This document shows positions 7,991-16,804 of a stretch of 64,000 nucleotides of DNA, one piece after another. Under the pieces are notes generated by a model that had not been told where the DNA came from, did no database searches, and saw only the letters and a list, made by a program, of their open reading frames with translations. Position 1 is the first letter of the stretch, and the number at the start of each line of letters is the position of its first letter. The DNA is from Oerskovia paurometabola (GTDB lineage: Bacteria; Actinomycetota; Actinomycetes; Actinomycetales; Cellulomonadaceae): positions 682,001-746,000 of the forward strand of contig NZ_JAFBBV010000001.1 of NCBI RefSeq assembly GCF_016907365.1, read 5' to 3'. Both the position numbers and the translations under genes were made by a program.

Positions 7991-8719
7991 ATGGCACCCG
8001 ACCCCGTCCCCGACGCACCCGTCCCCGACGCCCCCGCGTCGGCAGGCTCGACCCCCGCACGCCCGACGCGCACCGAGCTCTGGCCTCCGTCCGGCCTGCG
8101 CGTCGTCTCGGGGGACCTCGAGCTGCGTCACCTCGACGAGGACCTCCTGTACCGGCTCGCCGTGGTCGGCGGTGAGGGCATCCACGACGAGGGGTTCATG
8201 CCCTTCATGTTCCCGTGGTCGCGCGGTTCGGCGGTCGAGGTCGGCCGCAGCATCCTGGCCTACCAGTGGGGCGCAGCGTCGCGGATCGCGCCCGCGTCCT
8301 GGGCGATCGAGCTGGCCGTGGTCCGCGACGGCGAGGTGCTGGGCGTGCAGGCCCTCACGGCGTCGGACTTCGTCGTGACACGTACCGCGGAGTCGGGCTC
8401 GTGGCTGGGGCGTCGGCACCAGGGGGCCGGCGTCGGCACGCTCGCGCGGCTCATGATCCTCGAGCTCCTCTTCGCGGGGTTCGACGCCCGGACGGCCACG
8501 ACGTCCGCCTGGGAGGACAACGGCCCCTCGAACGGCGTCACGCGCAAGCTCGGCTACCGGCCCAACGGCATCGCGACGCTCGCCCGCGAGGGCAAGGCGG
8601 CTGCCGACGTCCGGTACCGCCTCGACCGCGAGGACTGGGACGCGCGCCCGGAGGCGCTGCGGCCCGAGGTCACGCTCCACGGCGTCGGACCGGTCAGGGA
8701 GATGCTGGGCCTCGACTGA
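7991..8719 (+). CDS. GNAT family N-acetyltransferase
   Basis: This 242-aa protein is predicted to transfer an acetyl group from acetyl-CoA to an amine. The GNAT fold is recognisable in the central part: a strand with ELAVVRDGEVLGVQAL, then a GRRHQGAGVGTLARL acetyl-CoA loop (Q/RxxGxG/A type), and a later strand with SNGVTRKLGYRPNG, which is the usual 'N..S.r.leklGF' segment of RimJ-like members. The first 30 residues are Pro/Ala-rich and probably disordered. The ATG at 7991 lacks a ribosome site; the frame is open further upstream but into the octamer array, so I prefer 7991 and a leaderless message. Substrate is unknown. The gene stands alone between repeat-rich gaps. Confidence 0.75.
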   Translation: MAPDPVPDAPVPDAPASAGSTPARPTRTELWPPSGLRVVSGDLELRHLDEDLLYRLAVVGGEGIHDEGFMPFMFPWSRGSAVEVGRSILAYQWGAASRIAPASWAIELAVVRDGEVLGVQALTASDFVVTRTAESGSWLGRRHQGAGVGTLARLMILELLFAGFDARTATTSAWEDNGPSNGVTRKLGYRPNGIATLAREGKAAADVRYRLDREDWDARPEALRPEVTLHGVGPVREMLGLD

Positions 8720-8724
8720 GCGAC

Positions 8725-8794
8725 CATGCGGTTGCTGTCGGTCGAGCATGCGGTTGGCGTCCGGATCCGGCCGATTCTCGACGCCAACCGCATG
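8725..8794 (+). repeat. Inverted copies of the CAACCGCATG repeat forming a hairpin
   Basis: CATGCGGTTG occurs at 8725-8734 and 8747-8756, 22 bp apart. From 8747 a perfect 15-bp stem forms (8747-8761 with 8780-8794). The 19-bp segment 8743-8761 is identical to 7611-7629. The element follows the GNAT stop by a few bases and probably terminates it, facing the convergent lipoprotein gene. Confidence 0.8.
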
Positions 8795-8827
8795 TTCGGC
8801 ACCGAGAGGGGGCGGGGTCCGCCGGGG

Positions 8828-9832
8828 CTAGGGCGTGGGGTTGCAGCGGGCAGCGGCCGTCGCCAGGAACCCGACGTCCGGGCGCCACGGCTCCAGGTTC
8901 CACGTCTTCTTGTCGGTCGCGCCCAGGGCGTGGCAGTCGAACTGGTCGCGCATGGTCGTCGAGGCGGCCTCGGGCTCGCTCGCGACGAGCTGCGCCCAGG
9001 CGGTCGCCTCGCCCACGATGCCCGACTGCCGCGCCCACGGCGTCGGGTCGACCGCGAGCGAGCGTCCGCCCTCGCGGTTCCCCCAGGTCGCGCTGCGCAC
9101 GCCCTGCGCGCCGAGCCACGTGGTCACGGTCCAGCCGTTCCCCGGACCGGCAGCGTCGCCCGTCGCGCTCCCGGTGCCCGACGGCGCCGCCCCCCGGGCC
9201 TTCACGTGCACCTCCGCGCGGGTCGGCGCCGCGACCACGACTCCTGCACGGCCCGCAGGTCCGGGCGCCTCCGTCACCTCCGGCGCCGACAGGCCGCCGA
9301 CCGGGGTGCCCGCGGCGTCGTGGACCGTGATGCTGCCGTCGCTGTTGCGCACCAGTGAGCCGTCGGCGGGGGAGACGAGGTCGAGCGTCGCGGGCACCGC
9401 GGTGCGCACTGCGTCGGTGCCGTCGGTGCCGTCGGTGCCGTCGGTGCCGTCGGTGGGGCCGGTCGGGGTGCTCCCCGCCGAGGCGACGTTCGCCGCCTCG
9501 GCGGCGGGCAGCACGAACGCGACGCGGCTCGACCCGTCCTCGTCCGGGGTGACCGTGACGACCTCGCCTCCGGCGCTGGCGTCGTCGGCCGCCCCGAGCG
9601 GCACCGTCAGCACGAGCTCGATCCCGTCGGCCGAGAGGGCCTGCGTCACGGTCGCCCGCTCAGGTGACGGTGCCGTCGAGGGTTCCCCCGACGCGGCCCC
9701 CTCGGAAGCCGCGGACGTGGGCGGGACGGGAGCGGCGCCGTCGGGCGGGGAACATCCCGCCAGCAGGGCGGCCACGACGACGCCCACCACGGTGAGGGTG
9801 GAGCGGGGGCGGCGGCGAACGACGGGAGTCAC
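8828..9832 (-). CDS. Secreted lipoprotein with C-terminal DUF2599 domain
   Basis: This 334-aa protein has an Arg-rich N-terminus, a hydrophobic helix and a lipobox LLAGC with Cys27, so it is a membrane-anchored lipoprotein. A low-complexity Ser/Ala/Pro stretch follows, then a (Thr-Asp-Gly)n repeat around residues 125-140. The C-terminal 100 residues fit DUF2599, with its [14 protein letters not shown] and WNLEPWRP segments and a terminal CNP. The two conserved Cys could form a disulfide. Function is unknown; related actinobacterial lipoproteins are also uncharacterised. The start is GTG at 9832. It is transcribed alone, divergent from purL with a 208-bp gap. Confidence 0.8.
   Translation of the reverse strand: MTPVVRRRPRSTLTVVGVVVAALLAGCSPPDGAAPVPPTSAASEGAASGEPSTAPSPERATVTQALSADGIELVLTVPLGAADDASAGGEVVTVTPDEDGSSRVAFVLPAAEAANVASAGSTPTGPTDGTDGTDGTDGTDAVRTAVPATLDLVSPADGSLVRNSDGSITVHDAAGTPVGGLSAPEVTEAPGPAGRAGVVVAAPTRAEVHVKARGAAPSGTGSATGDAAGPGNGWTVTTWLGAQGVRSATWGNREGGRSLAVDPTPWARQSGIVGEATAWAQLVASEPEAASTTMRDQFDCHALGATDKKTWNLEPWRPDVGFLATAAARCNPTP
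9412..9456 (-). repeat. 9-bp in-frame repeat encoding Thr-Asp-Gly
   Basis: Four exact copies of CGTCGGTGC plus a fifth with one mismatch occupy 9412-9456. Read on the minus strand they encode consecutive TDG tripeptides in the lipoprotein. Copy-number change would keep the frame. Confidence 0.9.
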
Positions 9833-9945
9833 CGTGCGAGGCTATCGCCGCTCGCCGAGGGGGCCGCACCCCGCCGCCCACGTGCCCGGGAACCGTCCGC
9901 CGCACGCGTTCCTGGACGCCCGACCCCACCGCTCCCGACCGCCGG

Positions 9946-9951
9946 TAAACT
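9946..9951 (+). promoter_or_regulatory. Candidate -10 element for purL
   Basis: TAAACT in the sequence GGTAAACT is the best TATAAT-like hexamer in the 208-bp gap before purL. No clear -35 is visible at 17 bp. The predicted untranslated leader would be about 80 nt. Confidence 0.35.
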
Positions 9952-10040
9952 GGCCGCACCTGTGCAGCCCCGTGCCGGTCGCCTCCTCGATGACTCGCTC
10001 GTCGAAACGCGCCGGCTGGCACGCCACCCCGAGGGATTCG

Positions 10041-12413
10041 ATGACCGCCCCCAGCAACGCCCCGACGCCCGCCGCAGCGACCTCCGAGCACCGGCCGCAC
10101 CTCGACACGGTCGAGCGCGCAGCCGCCACCCCCGACGAGGCGCAGCCCTTCGCGGAGCTCGGCCTCAAGCCGGACGAGTACCAGCGCATCCGCGACATCC
10201 TCGGGCGGCGCCCCACGGCCGCCGAGCTCGCGATGTACTCCGTCATGTGGTCGGAGCACTGCTCGTACAAGTCGTCCAAGGTGCACCTGAGCACGTTCGG
10301 CAAGAAGACGACCGACGAGATGAAGAAGCACCTCCTCGTCGGCATCGGCGAGAACGCGGGCGTCGTCGACATCGGTGACGGCTGGGCCGTGACGTTCAAG
10401 GTCGAGTCCCACAACCACCCGAGCTTCGTCGAGCCCTACCAGGGCGCCGCGACGGGCGTCGGCGGGATCGTCCGCGACATCATCTCGATGGGTGCACGCC
10501 CCGTGGCTGTCATGGACCAGCTGCGCTTCGGCGCGGTCGACCACCCGGACACCGCGCGCGTCGTGCACGGCGTCGTGTCGGGCGTCGGCGGCTACGGCAA
10601 CTCCCTCGGCCTGCCGAACATCGGCGGCGAGCTCGTGTTCGACTCGTCGTACCAGGGCAACCCGCTCGTCAACGCGCTGTGCATCGGCGTGCTGCGCCAC
10701 GAGGACATCCACCTCGCCAACGCCTCGGGCGTCGGCAACAAGGTCGTCCTGTTCGGTGCGCGCACGGGCGGCGACGGCATCGGTGGCGCCTCGATCCTCG
10801 CGTCCGAGACGTTCGAGGACGGCGTCCCCGCCAAGCGCCCCTCGGTCCAGGTGGGCGACCCCTTCATGGAGAAGGTCCTCATCGAGTGCTGCCTCGAGCT
10901 CTACGCGGCACGCGTCGTCGAGGGCATCCAGGACCTCGGTGCGGCCGGCATCTCGTGCGCCACCTCGGAGCTCGCCTCCAACGGTGACGGCGGCATGCAC
11001 GTCGAGCTCGACTCGGTCCTGCTGCGCGACCCGTCGCTCAACGCGGGCGAGATCCTCATGTCGGAGTCGCAGGAGCGCATGATGGCGGTCGTCGCTCCCG
11101 ACAAGCTCGACGAGTTCCTCGCCATCACGAGCAAGTGGGACGTCGAGACGTCCGTCATCGGCGAGGTCACCGGCACCGGTCGCCTCACGATCGACCACCA
11201 GGGCGAGCGCATCGTGGACGTGGACCCCAAGTCCGTGGCGCACGAGGGCCCCACCTACCACCGCCCCTACGCGCGCCCCACGTGGATGGACGGCCTCAAC
11301 GCGGACACCGTGGTTGCTGCCGCGCTGGCACGTCCCGAGACCGCCGACGAGCTCCGCGCGACCGCGCTGCGCCTGCTCGGCTCGCCCAACCTCGCGTCGA
11401 AGGAGTGGGTCACCAACCAGTACGACCGCTTCGTCCAGGGCAACACGGCCCTCGCCCAGCCCGACGACGGCGGCGTGATCCGCGTCGACGAGACCACGGG
11501 CCTCGGGGTCGCCCTCGCGACCGACGCCAACGGCCGCTACGCCAAGCTCGACCCGCGCACGGGCGCCCAGCTCGCGCTCGCCGAGGCGTACCGCAACGTC
11601 GCCACGACCGGCGCCCGCCCGCTCGCCATCACCGACTGCCTCAACTTCGGCTCCCCCGAGGACCCCGACTCCATGTGGCAGCTCGTCGAGGCCATCGAAG
11701 GCCTGGCCGACGCGTGCCAGACCCTCGGCGTCCCCGTCACGGGCGGCAACGTCTCGCTCTACAACGGCACGGGCGAGCCCGGGCAGATCGACTCCTCGAT
11801 CCACCCGACGCCCGTCGTCGGCGTCCTCGGCGTGCTCGACGACGTCGCGCACGCCACCGGGTCCGGCTGGCGCGAGGCCGGGGAAGCGATCTACCTCCTC
11901 GGCACGACCCGTCCCGAGCTCGACGGCTCCGCCTGGGCCGACGTCGTCCACCAGCACCTCGGTGGCGTGCCCCCGCAGGTCGACCTCGCGGCCGAGCGCG
12001 CACTGGCCGGGGTGCTCGTCAACGCGAGCCGCGACGACCTGGTCTCCGCCGCGCACGACCTCTCCGAGGGCGGCCTGGTCCAGGGCCTCCTCGAGGCGTC
12101 GCTGCGCTTCGGGACCGGCGCCAAGGTCTCGATCGACGCCCTCGCCGCGCGCGACGGCGTGACCCCGTTCGAGGCCCTGTTCTCCGAGTCGACGGCCCGT
12201 GCGCTCGTCGCCGTGCCGCGCGGCGAGGAGACCAAGCTGGTCGACGCGTGCGTCGCGCGCGGCGTGCCCGTCCTCAAGATCGGCGAGACCGGCACCGAGC
12301 CCGCCGAGGTCAGCGAGACCGGGGAGTCGCTCGAGATCGAGGGCATCTTCACGATCCCGCTGAGCGAGGCCGACCAGGTGTTCCGCGCGACGCTGCCGGG
12401 GATCTTCGGCTAG
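10041..12413 (+). CDS. purL: Phosphoribosylformylglycinamidine synthase subunit II
   Basis: This 790-aa protein is the small-type PurL that, with PurS and the glutaminase PurQ, converts FGAR, ATP and glutamine to FGAM in purine synthesis. Both halves of the PurM-like repeat are present. Diagnostic segments are [10 protein letters not shown] near residue 70, [21 protein letters not shown] (20 residues of it are invariant in the family) near 125, and [11 protein letters not shown] in the C-terminal half. The ATG at 10041 has a GAGGGA ribosome site. purS and purQ are not adjacent, as the upstream gene is the divergent lipoprotein, and purF/purM lie 45 kb downstream. Two strong hairpins follow the gene. 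Confidence 0.97.
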   Translation: MTAPSNAPTPAAATSEHRPHLDTVERAAATPDEAQPFAELGLKPDEYQRIRDILGRRPTAAELAMYSVMWSEHCSYKSSKVHLSTFGKKTTDEMKKHLLVGIGENAGVVDIGDGWAVTFKVESHNHPSFVEPYQGAATGVGGIVRDIISMGARPVAVMDQLRFGAVDHPDTARVVHGVVSGVGGYGNSLGLPNIGGELVFDSSYQGNPLVNALCIGVLRHEDIHLANASGVGNKVVLFGARTGGDGIGGASILASETFEDGVPAKRPSVQVGDPFMEKVLIECCLELYAARVVEGIQDLGAAGISCATSELASNGDGGMHVELDSVLLRDPSLNAGEILMSESQERMMAVVAPDKLDEFLAITSKWDVETSVIGEVTGTGRLTIDHQGERIVDVDPKSVAHEGPTYHRPYARPTWMDGLNADTVVAAALARPETADELRATALRLLGSPNLASKEWVTNQYDRFVQGNTALAQPDDGGVIRVDETTGLGVALATDANGRYAKLDPRTGAQLALAEAYRNVATTGARPLAITDCLNFGSPEDPDSMWQLVEAIEGLADACQTLGVPVTGGNVSLYNGTGEPGQIDSSIHPTPVVGVLGVLDDVAHATGSGWREAGEAIYLLGTTRPELDGSAWADVVHQHLGGVPPQVDLAAERALAGVLVNASRDDLVSAAHDLSEGGLVQGLLEASLRFGTGAKVSIDALAARDGVTPFEALFSESTARALVAVPRGEETKLVDACVARGVPVLKIGETGTEPAEVSETGESLEIEGIFTIPLSEADQVFRATLPGIFG

Positions 12414-12424
12414 TCGTCAGGCCG

Positions 12425-12474
12425 CCGACGGGGCGGGGCGCGCGAGGTCTTCCTCGGGCGCCCCGCCCCGTCGG
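12425..12474 (+). terminator. 17-bp hairpin after purL
   Basis: Arms 12425-12441 and 12458-12474 pair perfectly over 17 bp, and the loop holds a further CGAGG/CCTCG stem. It lies 11 bp after the purL stop. Confidence 0.75.
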
Positions 12475-12478
12475 CGTT

Positions 12479-12539
12479 CGCGAGATGCGGCCAGCCGGGG
12501 TCTGGAACCGTCCCGGACCCCAGTTGGCCGCATCTCGCG
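12479..12539 (+). terminator. Second hairpin after purL
   Basis: CGCGAGATGCGGCCA (12479-12493) pairs with its complement at 12525-12539, enclosing a GGGGTC/GACCCC stem. It follows the first hairpin at once. The remaining bases to 12763 hold no feature I can support. Confidence 0.6.
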
Positions 12540-12763
12540 GTCGTCGTGAGGCCCCACCCGGTGCGGCGGCTCGCCGAGATCGGGCTCGTCGTCGGTTCCG
12601 GGGTTGCCTGGCCGACAACGGGCAGCATCTCGGAGGTCGACGACGCCCGCCCCAGGGCAACGCGGCCGCGTTCACAGAATCCCTCCGCGCGCTGCACCGG
12701 GTCTGCCCGTCGCCCGGGACCGACCGGCCCGGAACCGCCCGAATCGGTCGATAGGGTCGCTGC

Positions 12764-13858
12764 ATGACAGGGGACAGCAGCGCCGCGGGGACCAGCGACG
12801 ACGGTGGCCGCGCGCCCGGCCCCGAGCCCGACGTCGCCCCCGCACCCGCACCCGCCACCCCGCCCGACCTCGCCCCCGCCCCGGCGAGCCGACGTCGCCC
12901 GGGTGGGCGCGCCGTCGGGCTGGTGCTGTGGGTCCTGGGCGGGGTGGTCCTGGCCATGACGCTCGTGCGCGCCGTCCCGTACGACGGCGTCACGCCCCTC
13001 GCGCAGGTCGTCGGCGCCACGCCGTGGGTCGTCCCCCTCACGCTGCTGGTCGCCGCGGCGGCCCTGGCCCTGCGGCGCCGGCTGCTCGCGACCCTGTGCG
13101 GGGTCGCGCTCGCGGCGCAGGTCGTGTGGGTCGCCCCGTTCGTCGTGCCGGGTCCCGGCGTCGACGGCATCGAGGCGGGTGCCCAGGGGACGCTGCGGGT
13201 CCTGACGGTCAACGCGTACTTCGGGCAGGCGGACGCCGCCGCAGTGGTGCAGATGGTTCGTGACCAGGACGCCGACGTGCTCGCGGTCGTCGAGCTCACG
13301 GCCGACTTCCACGACCGGCTCGAGGCCGCGGGGATCGAGGCGGTCATGCCGCACCACGTCGACGCCAAGGTGGGCACGGGCTCGCCCGGGAGCGGCCTGT
13401 GGAGCCGGACAGTGCTCTCCGACCCCGACACCAGCGAGTGGAGCACGTTCGCCATGCCCGCAGCCACGGTCGACGTGGACGGCACGCCCGTGCGTGTGAC
13501 CGCGGTCCACCCCGTCCCGCCGCTGCCCGAGATCACGGGCGTGTGGCACCAGGAGATGGCCGACCTTGCCCGGCGCGCGCACGACGAGCCCCTGGCCCAG
13601 GTGCTGCTGGGCGACTTCAACGCGACGTACGACCACGCGTCGTTCCGCGCTGTCCTGGGCGACCGGTTCCGCGACGCGACGCGCACGGCAGGGCACGGCC
13701 TGAACCTGTCGTGGCCCGTGGGGGAGCGGGTCCCGACGTTTCTCGACCTCGACCACGTCGTGGTCGAGGCGGGCATGCGGGTCGACGACGTCGACTCGCT
13801 CGTCGTTCCCGGCTCCGACCACCGGGCGCTCGCGGTCACCGTGCAGGTCGCCCCGTGA
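12764..13858 (+). CDS. Membrane-anchored endonuclease/exonuclease/phosphatase family protein
   Basis: This 364-aa protein begins with a Pro/Ala-rich cytoplasmic tail of about 48 residues, then three hydrophobic helices (about 50-70, 83-103 and 110-130), then an EEP (DNase I-like) domain from about residue 145. The EEP metal and catalytic motifs are seen in order: LTVNAYFGQ, VVELT with its Glu, LGDFNATYDH, and GSDHRAL at the end. These support a Mg-dependent phosphodiesterase or phosphatase facing the outside. This architecture is common in actinobacteria without a settled substrate. The ATG at 12764 follows a long non-coding stretch and the gene appears monocistronic. Confidence 0.82.
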   Translation: MTGDSSAAGTSDDGGRAPGPEPDVAPAPAPATPPDLAPAPASRRRPGGRAVGLVLWVLGGVVLAMTLVRAVPYDGVTPLAQVVGATPWVVPLTLLVAAAALALRRRLLATLCGVALAAQVVWVAPFVVPGPGVDGIEAGAQGTLRVLTVNAYFGQADAAAVVQMVRDQDADVLAVVELTADFHDRLEAAGIEAVMPHHVDAKVGTGSPGSGLWSRTVLSDPDTSEWSTFAMPAATVDVDGTPVRVTAVHPVPPLPEITGVWHQEMADLARRAHDEPLAQVLLGDFNATYDHASFRAVLGDRFRDATRTAGHGLNLSWPVGERVPTFLDLDHVVVEAGMRVDDVDSLVVPGSDHRALAVTVQVAP

Positions 13859-13932
13859 GCGTCGCCGCGCCGACGACCACCGATCACCTGACGATCCTGG
13901 CGACCGTGCAGGTCAGGCCCTAGGTTGGTGGC

Positions 13933-14292
13933 ATGAGCGACGACGACACCGCCACCACGTACGAGGCTCGGCTGCGCGACCTCCTCGAGCACCGCATGGA
14001 GTCGGGCCGCGTCCTGGCCGAGCGGGCCGAGCAGGTCGCGGCCGCCAAGGCGACGCTCGAGGAGGCCGAGCGCGAGTACGCGACGGCGTTCTCCGACGCG
14101 CTCGCCGCCGGCTGGACCGAGGCCGAGCTGCGCAAGGTCTTCAAGTCCCTCGGCGTCCCGGTGCCGACGCGCCCGCGCCGCAGCAGGAGCACGGGCGTCA
14201 AGGCGCAGCCGCCGGTGCCCAAGCCGCCCGTCGTGACGGCGCTGGCCCGCCGCCACGACGACACCGAGGTCATCGACGTCATCACGGCCTGA
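13933..14292 (+). CDS. Hypothetical coiled-coil protein
   Basis: This 119-aa protein is unrecognised. Residues about 8-60 are a charged alpha-helical segment rich in Glu, Arg and Ala with heptad-like spacing, so it may form a coiled coil. It is followed by a short KVFKSLGVPVP turn, and a basic Pro-rich tail (PRRSRSTG, PPVPKPP). The end (HDDTEVIDVITA) is acidic. There is no signal peptide or membrane segment. Strong third-position GC and a clean ATG start support that it is real. It stands 74 bp after the EEP gene on the same strand. The 182 bp that follow hold no gene. Confidence 0.6.
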   Translation: MSDDDTATTYEARLRDLLEHRMESGRVLAERAEQVAAAKATLEEAEREYATAFSDALAAGWTEAELRKVFKSLGVPVPTRPRRSRSTGVKAQPPVPKPPVVTALARRHDDTEVIDVITA

Positions 14293-14474
14293 GCGCCGGG
14301 TCGCCGCCGGCGCTCACGGACGTTCTCGGCCCTGCCAGGACCACCTGAAAGCCCCGGAAAACACCCGCCGGACCCCTGGTTCGACGGGCCCTCAGGTGGG
14401 ATGATGATCTCGGTGTCTTCGCAGGTCAGAGCATATGAACGTGCTCTCGGGGGCGCCTGAGGCGGAGGGCCGTC

Positions 14475-15236
14475 ATGAACCGTTCCATCCAGACCGAGAA
14501 CGACGTCGCGCGGCTGCTCGACGCCCTCTACGCCGAGGCCACCGAGCGGTGGGCCGCTCGCGGCGCCGCCGCCTGGCACGGCAGCGCAGCCTGGTGGGAC
14601 ACCTTCTACACCGACCGGGACCGTGACGTCCCGTTCTTCCGTGACGCCCCCGAGGAGAGCCTCGTCGCCTGGCACGGGGCGGGTCTCCTGCCGATCGGCC
14701 CAGGCACGCGTGTGCTCGAGCTCGGGTGCGGACCGGGGCGCAACGCGATCTGGTTCGCCCAGCAGGGCGCGACCGTCGACGCGCTGGACCTCTCCGGGAC
14801 GGCCGTGAGCTGGGCGCAGGAGCGGGCATCCTCCGCCGGTGTGGACGTCCGCTTCGTGTGCGCGGACATGTTCGACTGGTCCGCCGAGGAGACGTACGAC
14901 GTCGTCTTCGACAGCGGGTGCTTCCACCACCTCCCGCCGCACCGTCGGATCGGCTACCGAAGGCTCGTCGAGTCCTGGCTCCGTGACGGCGGATCCTTCG
15001 GACTGACCTGTTTCGCCGCCGCGGGCGACGGGGTCGCCGCGATGGGGTCCGAGGTCGACGACGTCGAGCTCTACCGCAGCGGGGCGCTCGCCGGCGGGCT
15101 CGCGTACGGCGCGGACGACCTCCGCGCCCTCTTCGACGGGTTCACCGAGATCGAGCTGCGCAGGCTCGCACCGCAGGCCGACGGTTCGTCGCTGTTCGGC
15201 GAGTCCTTCCTGTGGGGCGGGCTGTTCCGGTCCTGA
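14475..15236 (+). CDS. Class I SAM-dependent methyltransferase
   Basis: This 253-aa protein carries the class I methyltransferase motif I, RVLELGCGPGRNAIWFA, at about residues 78-94, an acidic residue at the end of the second strand (DALDLSG), motif II-like VRFVCADMFDW, and FDSGCFHHLPPHRR, where an aromatic/His-rich loop usually contacts the acceptor. The fold and the DSGCFHHL segment resemble small-molecule or thiol methyltransferases more than rRNA enzymes. Substrate is unknown. The ATG is preceded by GGCGGAGGG. The gene converges on the HhH-domain gene with only 6 bp between stops. Confidence 0.82.
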   Translation: MNRSIQTENDVARLLDALYAEATERWAARGAAAWHGSAAWWDTFYTDRDRDVPFFRDAPEESLVAWHGAGLLPIGPGTRVLELGCGPGRNAIWFAQQGATVDALDLSGTAVSWAQERASSAGVDVRFVCADMFDWSAEETYDVVFDSGCFHHLPPHRRIGYRRLVESWLRDGGSFGLTCFAAAGDGVAAMGSEVDDVELYRSGALAGGLAYGADDLRALFDGFTEIELRRLAPQADGSSLFGESFLWGGLFRS

Positions 15237-15242
15237 CGAGCG

Positions 15243-15461
15243 TCACGCCTCCCGGAACCCCGATCCCCGCTCGGCAAGCTCCTCGCCCAGGATGTGGATC
15301 GCCCGGGGCCCGACCCCGTGGATCGCGAGCAGCTCCTTGGCGGTCGCGCGTGTGAGGTCCTCGTAGCGCGTGTACCCGTGGTGCGCGAGCTCGCGGGTCG
15401 CGACCTTGCCGATGCGCGGCGTGAGGTCGCTGGGCGGGACGGCGGCGCGGTCGTCGGTCAT
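15243..15461 (-). CDS. Small helix-hairpin-helix DNA-binding protein
   Basis: This 72-aa protein consists almost entirely of a helix-hairpin-helix unit resembling the RNA polymerase alpha C-terminal domain: PRIGKVATRELAHHGY followed by LTRATAKELLAIHGVGPRA. The GVGPRA hairpin is the typical non-specific DNA backbone contact. It may bind DNA on its own or act in a complex; nothing here shows which. The ATG at 15461 has a GAGAGGA ribosome site. It lies 47 bp downstream of the MFS gene and could be the last gene of the sulfur-uptake operon, though a functional link is not evident. Confidence 0.72.
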   Translation of the reverse strand: MTDDRAAVPPSDLTPRIGKVATRELAHHGYTRYEDLTRATAKELLAIHGVGPRAIHILGEELAERGSGFREA

Positions 15462-15508
15462 GGCGTGGTCCTCTCGGTCGGCCCGCCAGGGGGCGTGGAC
15501 ACCCAGCA

Positions 15509-16804
15509 TCACCGAGGGACGGTCTCGCTCGCGACCCCGGTCACGGCTTCCGCCCCCGGCACGGTCACCGCCACGGGCTCCATCTCCACCGCCACCGGCA
15601 CGGGCCGCGGCCACGGCGCCCACACGGGCACGTACCGCCAGAACACGGCACCGCCCGCGACCGACGTCGCGCCGACGACGACCGCGGCGGCCCCCAGCGG
15701 CGCGACGAGGGCGGTGCCCGCGACGACGAGCGGACCCGCGAACGCCCCCGCGTCGTGCAGGAGCCGCCACGCCCCGAAGAACTCGGCACGCTGCGCGGGC
15801 GGCGCGACGTCGGCGCCGAGCGTCATGATGACGCCGTTGCTCAGCCCGTTCCCGAACCCGAGCACCAGGGCCATCACCGCCAGGGACGCGACGCCGCCCG
15901 CCCACGGCAGCGCGAGGTAGCCCGCAGCGAGGACTGCGAGCGACGGGACGGCGAGGGCGCGCCGACCGAACCGGTCCATGAGGTACCCCGCGGGGATCGA
16001 CACGAGCACGTCGAGCGCGGCGCTCGCCCCGAAGACCAGGCTCGTCGTCGCTGCGTCGACCCCCAGGAGGTCGGCCCACAGCGGCAGGACCACGGTGCGG
16101 GCCGTGCGCGAGAGCCCCATGAGGGCGGCGCCGAGGCCGAGCGTGCGCAGCAGCCGGCGGTGCTCGACGAGCACGCGCCACAGCCCCGCCTCCCGGGCGG
16201 CCACGTCGCCCGGCGCGCCGGGTGCACGGGGCGAGCGTCCGACGTCGGGCACGCGGCCCATGAGGACCGCCGTGGCGCACACCGCGACGAGCTGCACCGC
16301 GAACCCGCCGCGCGTCCCGACGGCCAGGATCGCGGCCGCCCCGAGGAGGGGACCGACGAAGAAGCCGACCCGCATCATGGCCGCGACGCTCGACATGACG
16401 CGTGCGCGGCGCGCGAACGGCACGGCCTCGGCGAGGTACGTCTGGCGGGCGAGGCCCCACACGGCCTGCGAGAGGCCCGCGAGGAACACGCCGACCGCGA
16501 GCGAGACGACCGACCACGAGACCAGGCAGAGCGCGACCCCGCCCACGGCGAGCACGCTCGCCCCGACGATCGAGCGCCGTTCCCCGAACCGGGAGACGAG
16601 CCGCCCCGCGGGCAGGTCGCCGACGAGCTGACCGAGCCCGGCGAGCGCGACCACCAGGCCCGCGACACCCAGCGACGCGCCGTGCTCGCGCGCGGCGAGC
16701 GCGACGACCGGTGCGGCCGCGCCCTGGGCGACGCCCCAGACGCCGGCGGGGACGTGGACGGTCCACGCCAACCGGACCGGCGGGGAGCCCGTGCCCGCGC
16801 TCAC
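15509..16804 (-). CDS. MFS transporter
   Basis: This 431-aa membrane protein has about twelve hydrophobic segments. The loop between helices 2 and 3 reads PAGRLVSRFGERRS, the hallmark MFS motif A, and a degenerate copy (PAGYLMDRFGRRAL) is in the second half. It has no visible fusion partner. The GTG start at 16804 overlaps the TGA of the upstream monooxygenase by 4 bp, so it is co-translated with that enzyme. The context suggests it imports an organosulfur substrate or exports a desulfonated product or aldehyde, but the family does not fix substrate or direction. Confidence 0.85.
   Translation of the reverse strand: MSAGTGSPPVRLAWTVHVPAGVWGVAQGAAAPVVALAAREHGASLGVAGLVVALAGLGQLVGDLPAGRLVSRFGERRSIVGASVLAVGGVALCLVSWSVVSLAVGVFLAGLSQAVWGLARQTYLAEAVPFARRARVMSSVAAMMRVGFFVGPLLGAAAILAVGTRGGFAVQLVAVCATAVLMGRVPDVGRSPRAPGAPGDVAAREAGLWRVLVEHRRLLRTLGLGAALMGLSRTARTVVLPLWADLLGVDAATTSLVFGASAALDVLVSIPAGYLMDRFGRRALAVPSLAVLAAGYLALPWAGGVASLAVMALVLGFGNGLSNGVIMTLGADVAPPAQRAEFFGAWRLLHDAGAFAGPLVVAGTALVAPLGAAAVVVGATSVAGGAVFWRYVPVWAPWPRPVPVAVEMEPVAVTVPGAEAVTGVASETVPR

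Noticed and set aside
5405..8749. 1,114-codon minus-strand open frame opposite the acyl-CoA dehydrogenase and GNAT genes
   Set aside because: It is a shadow frame of high-GC coding DNA: no domain pattern, and it spans two real genes plus an intergenic repeat array.
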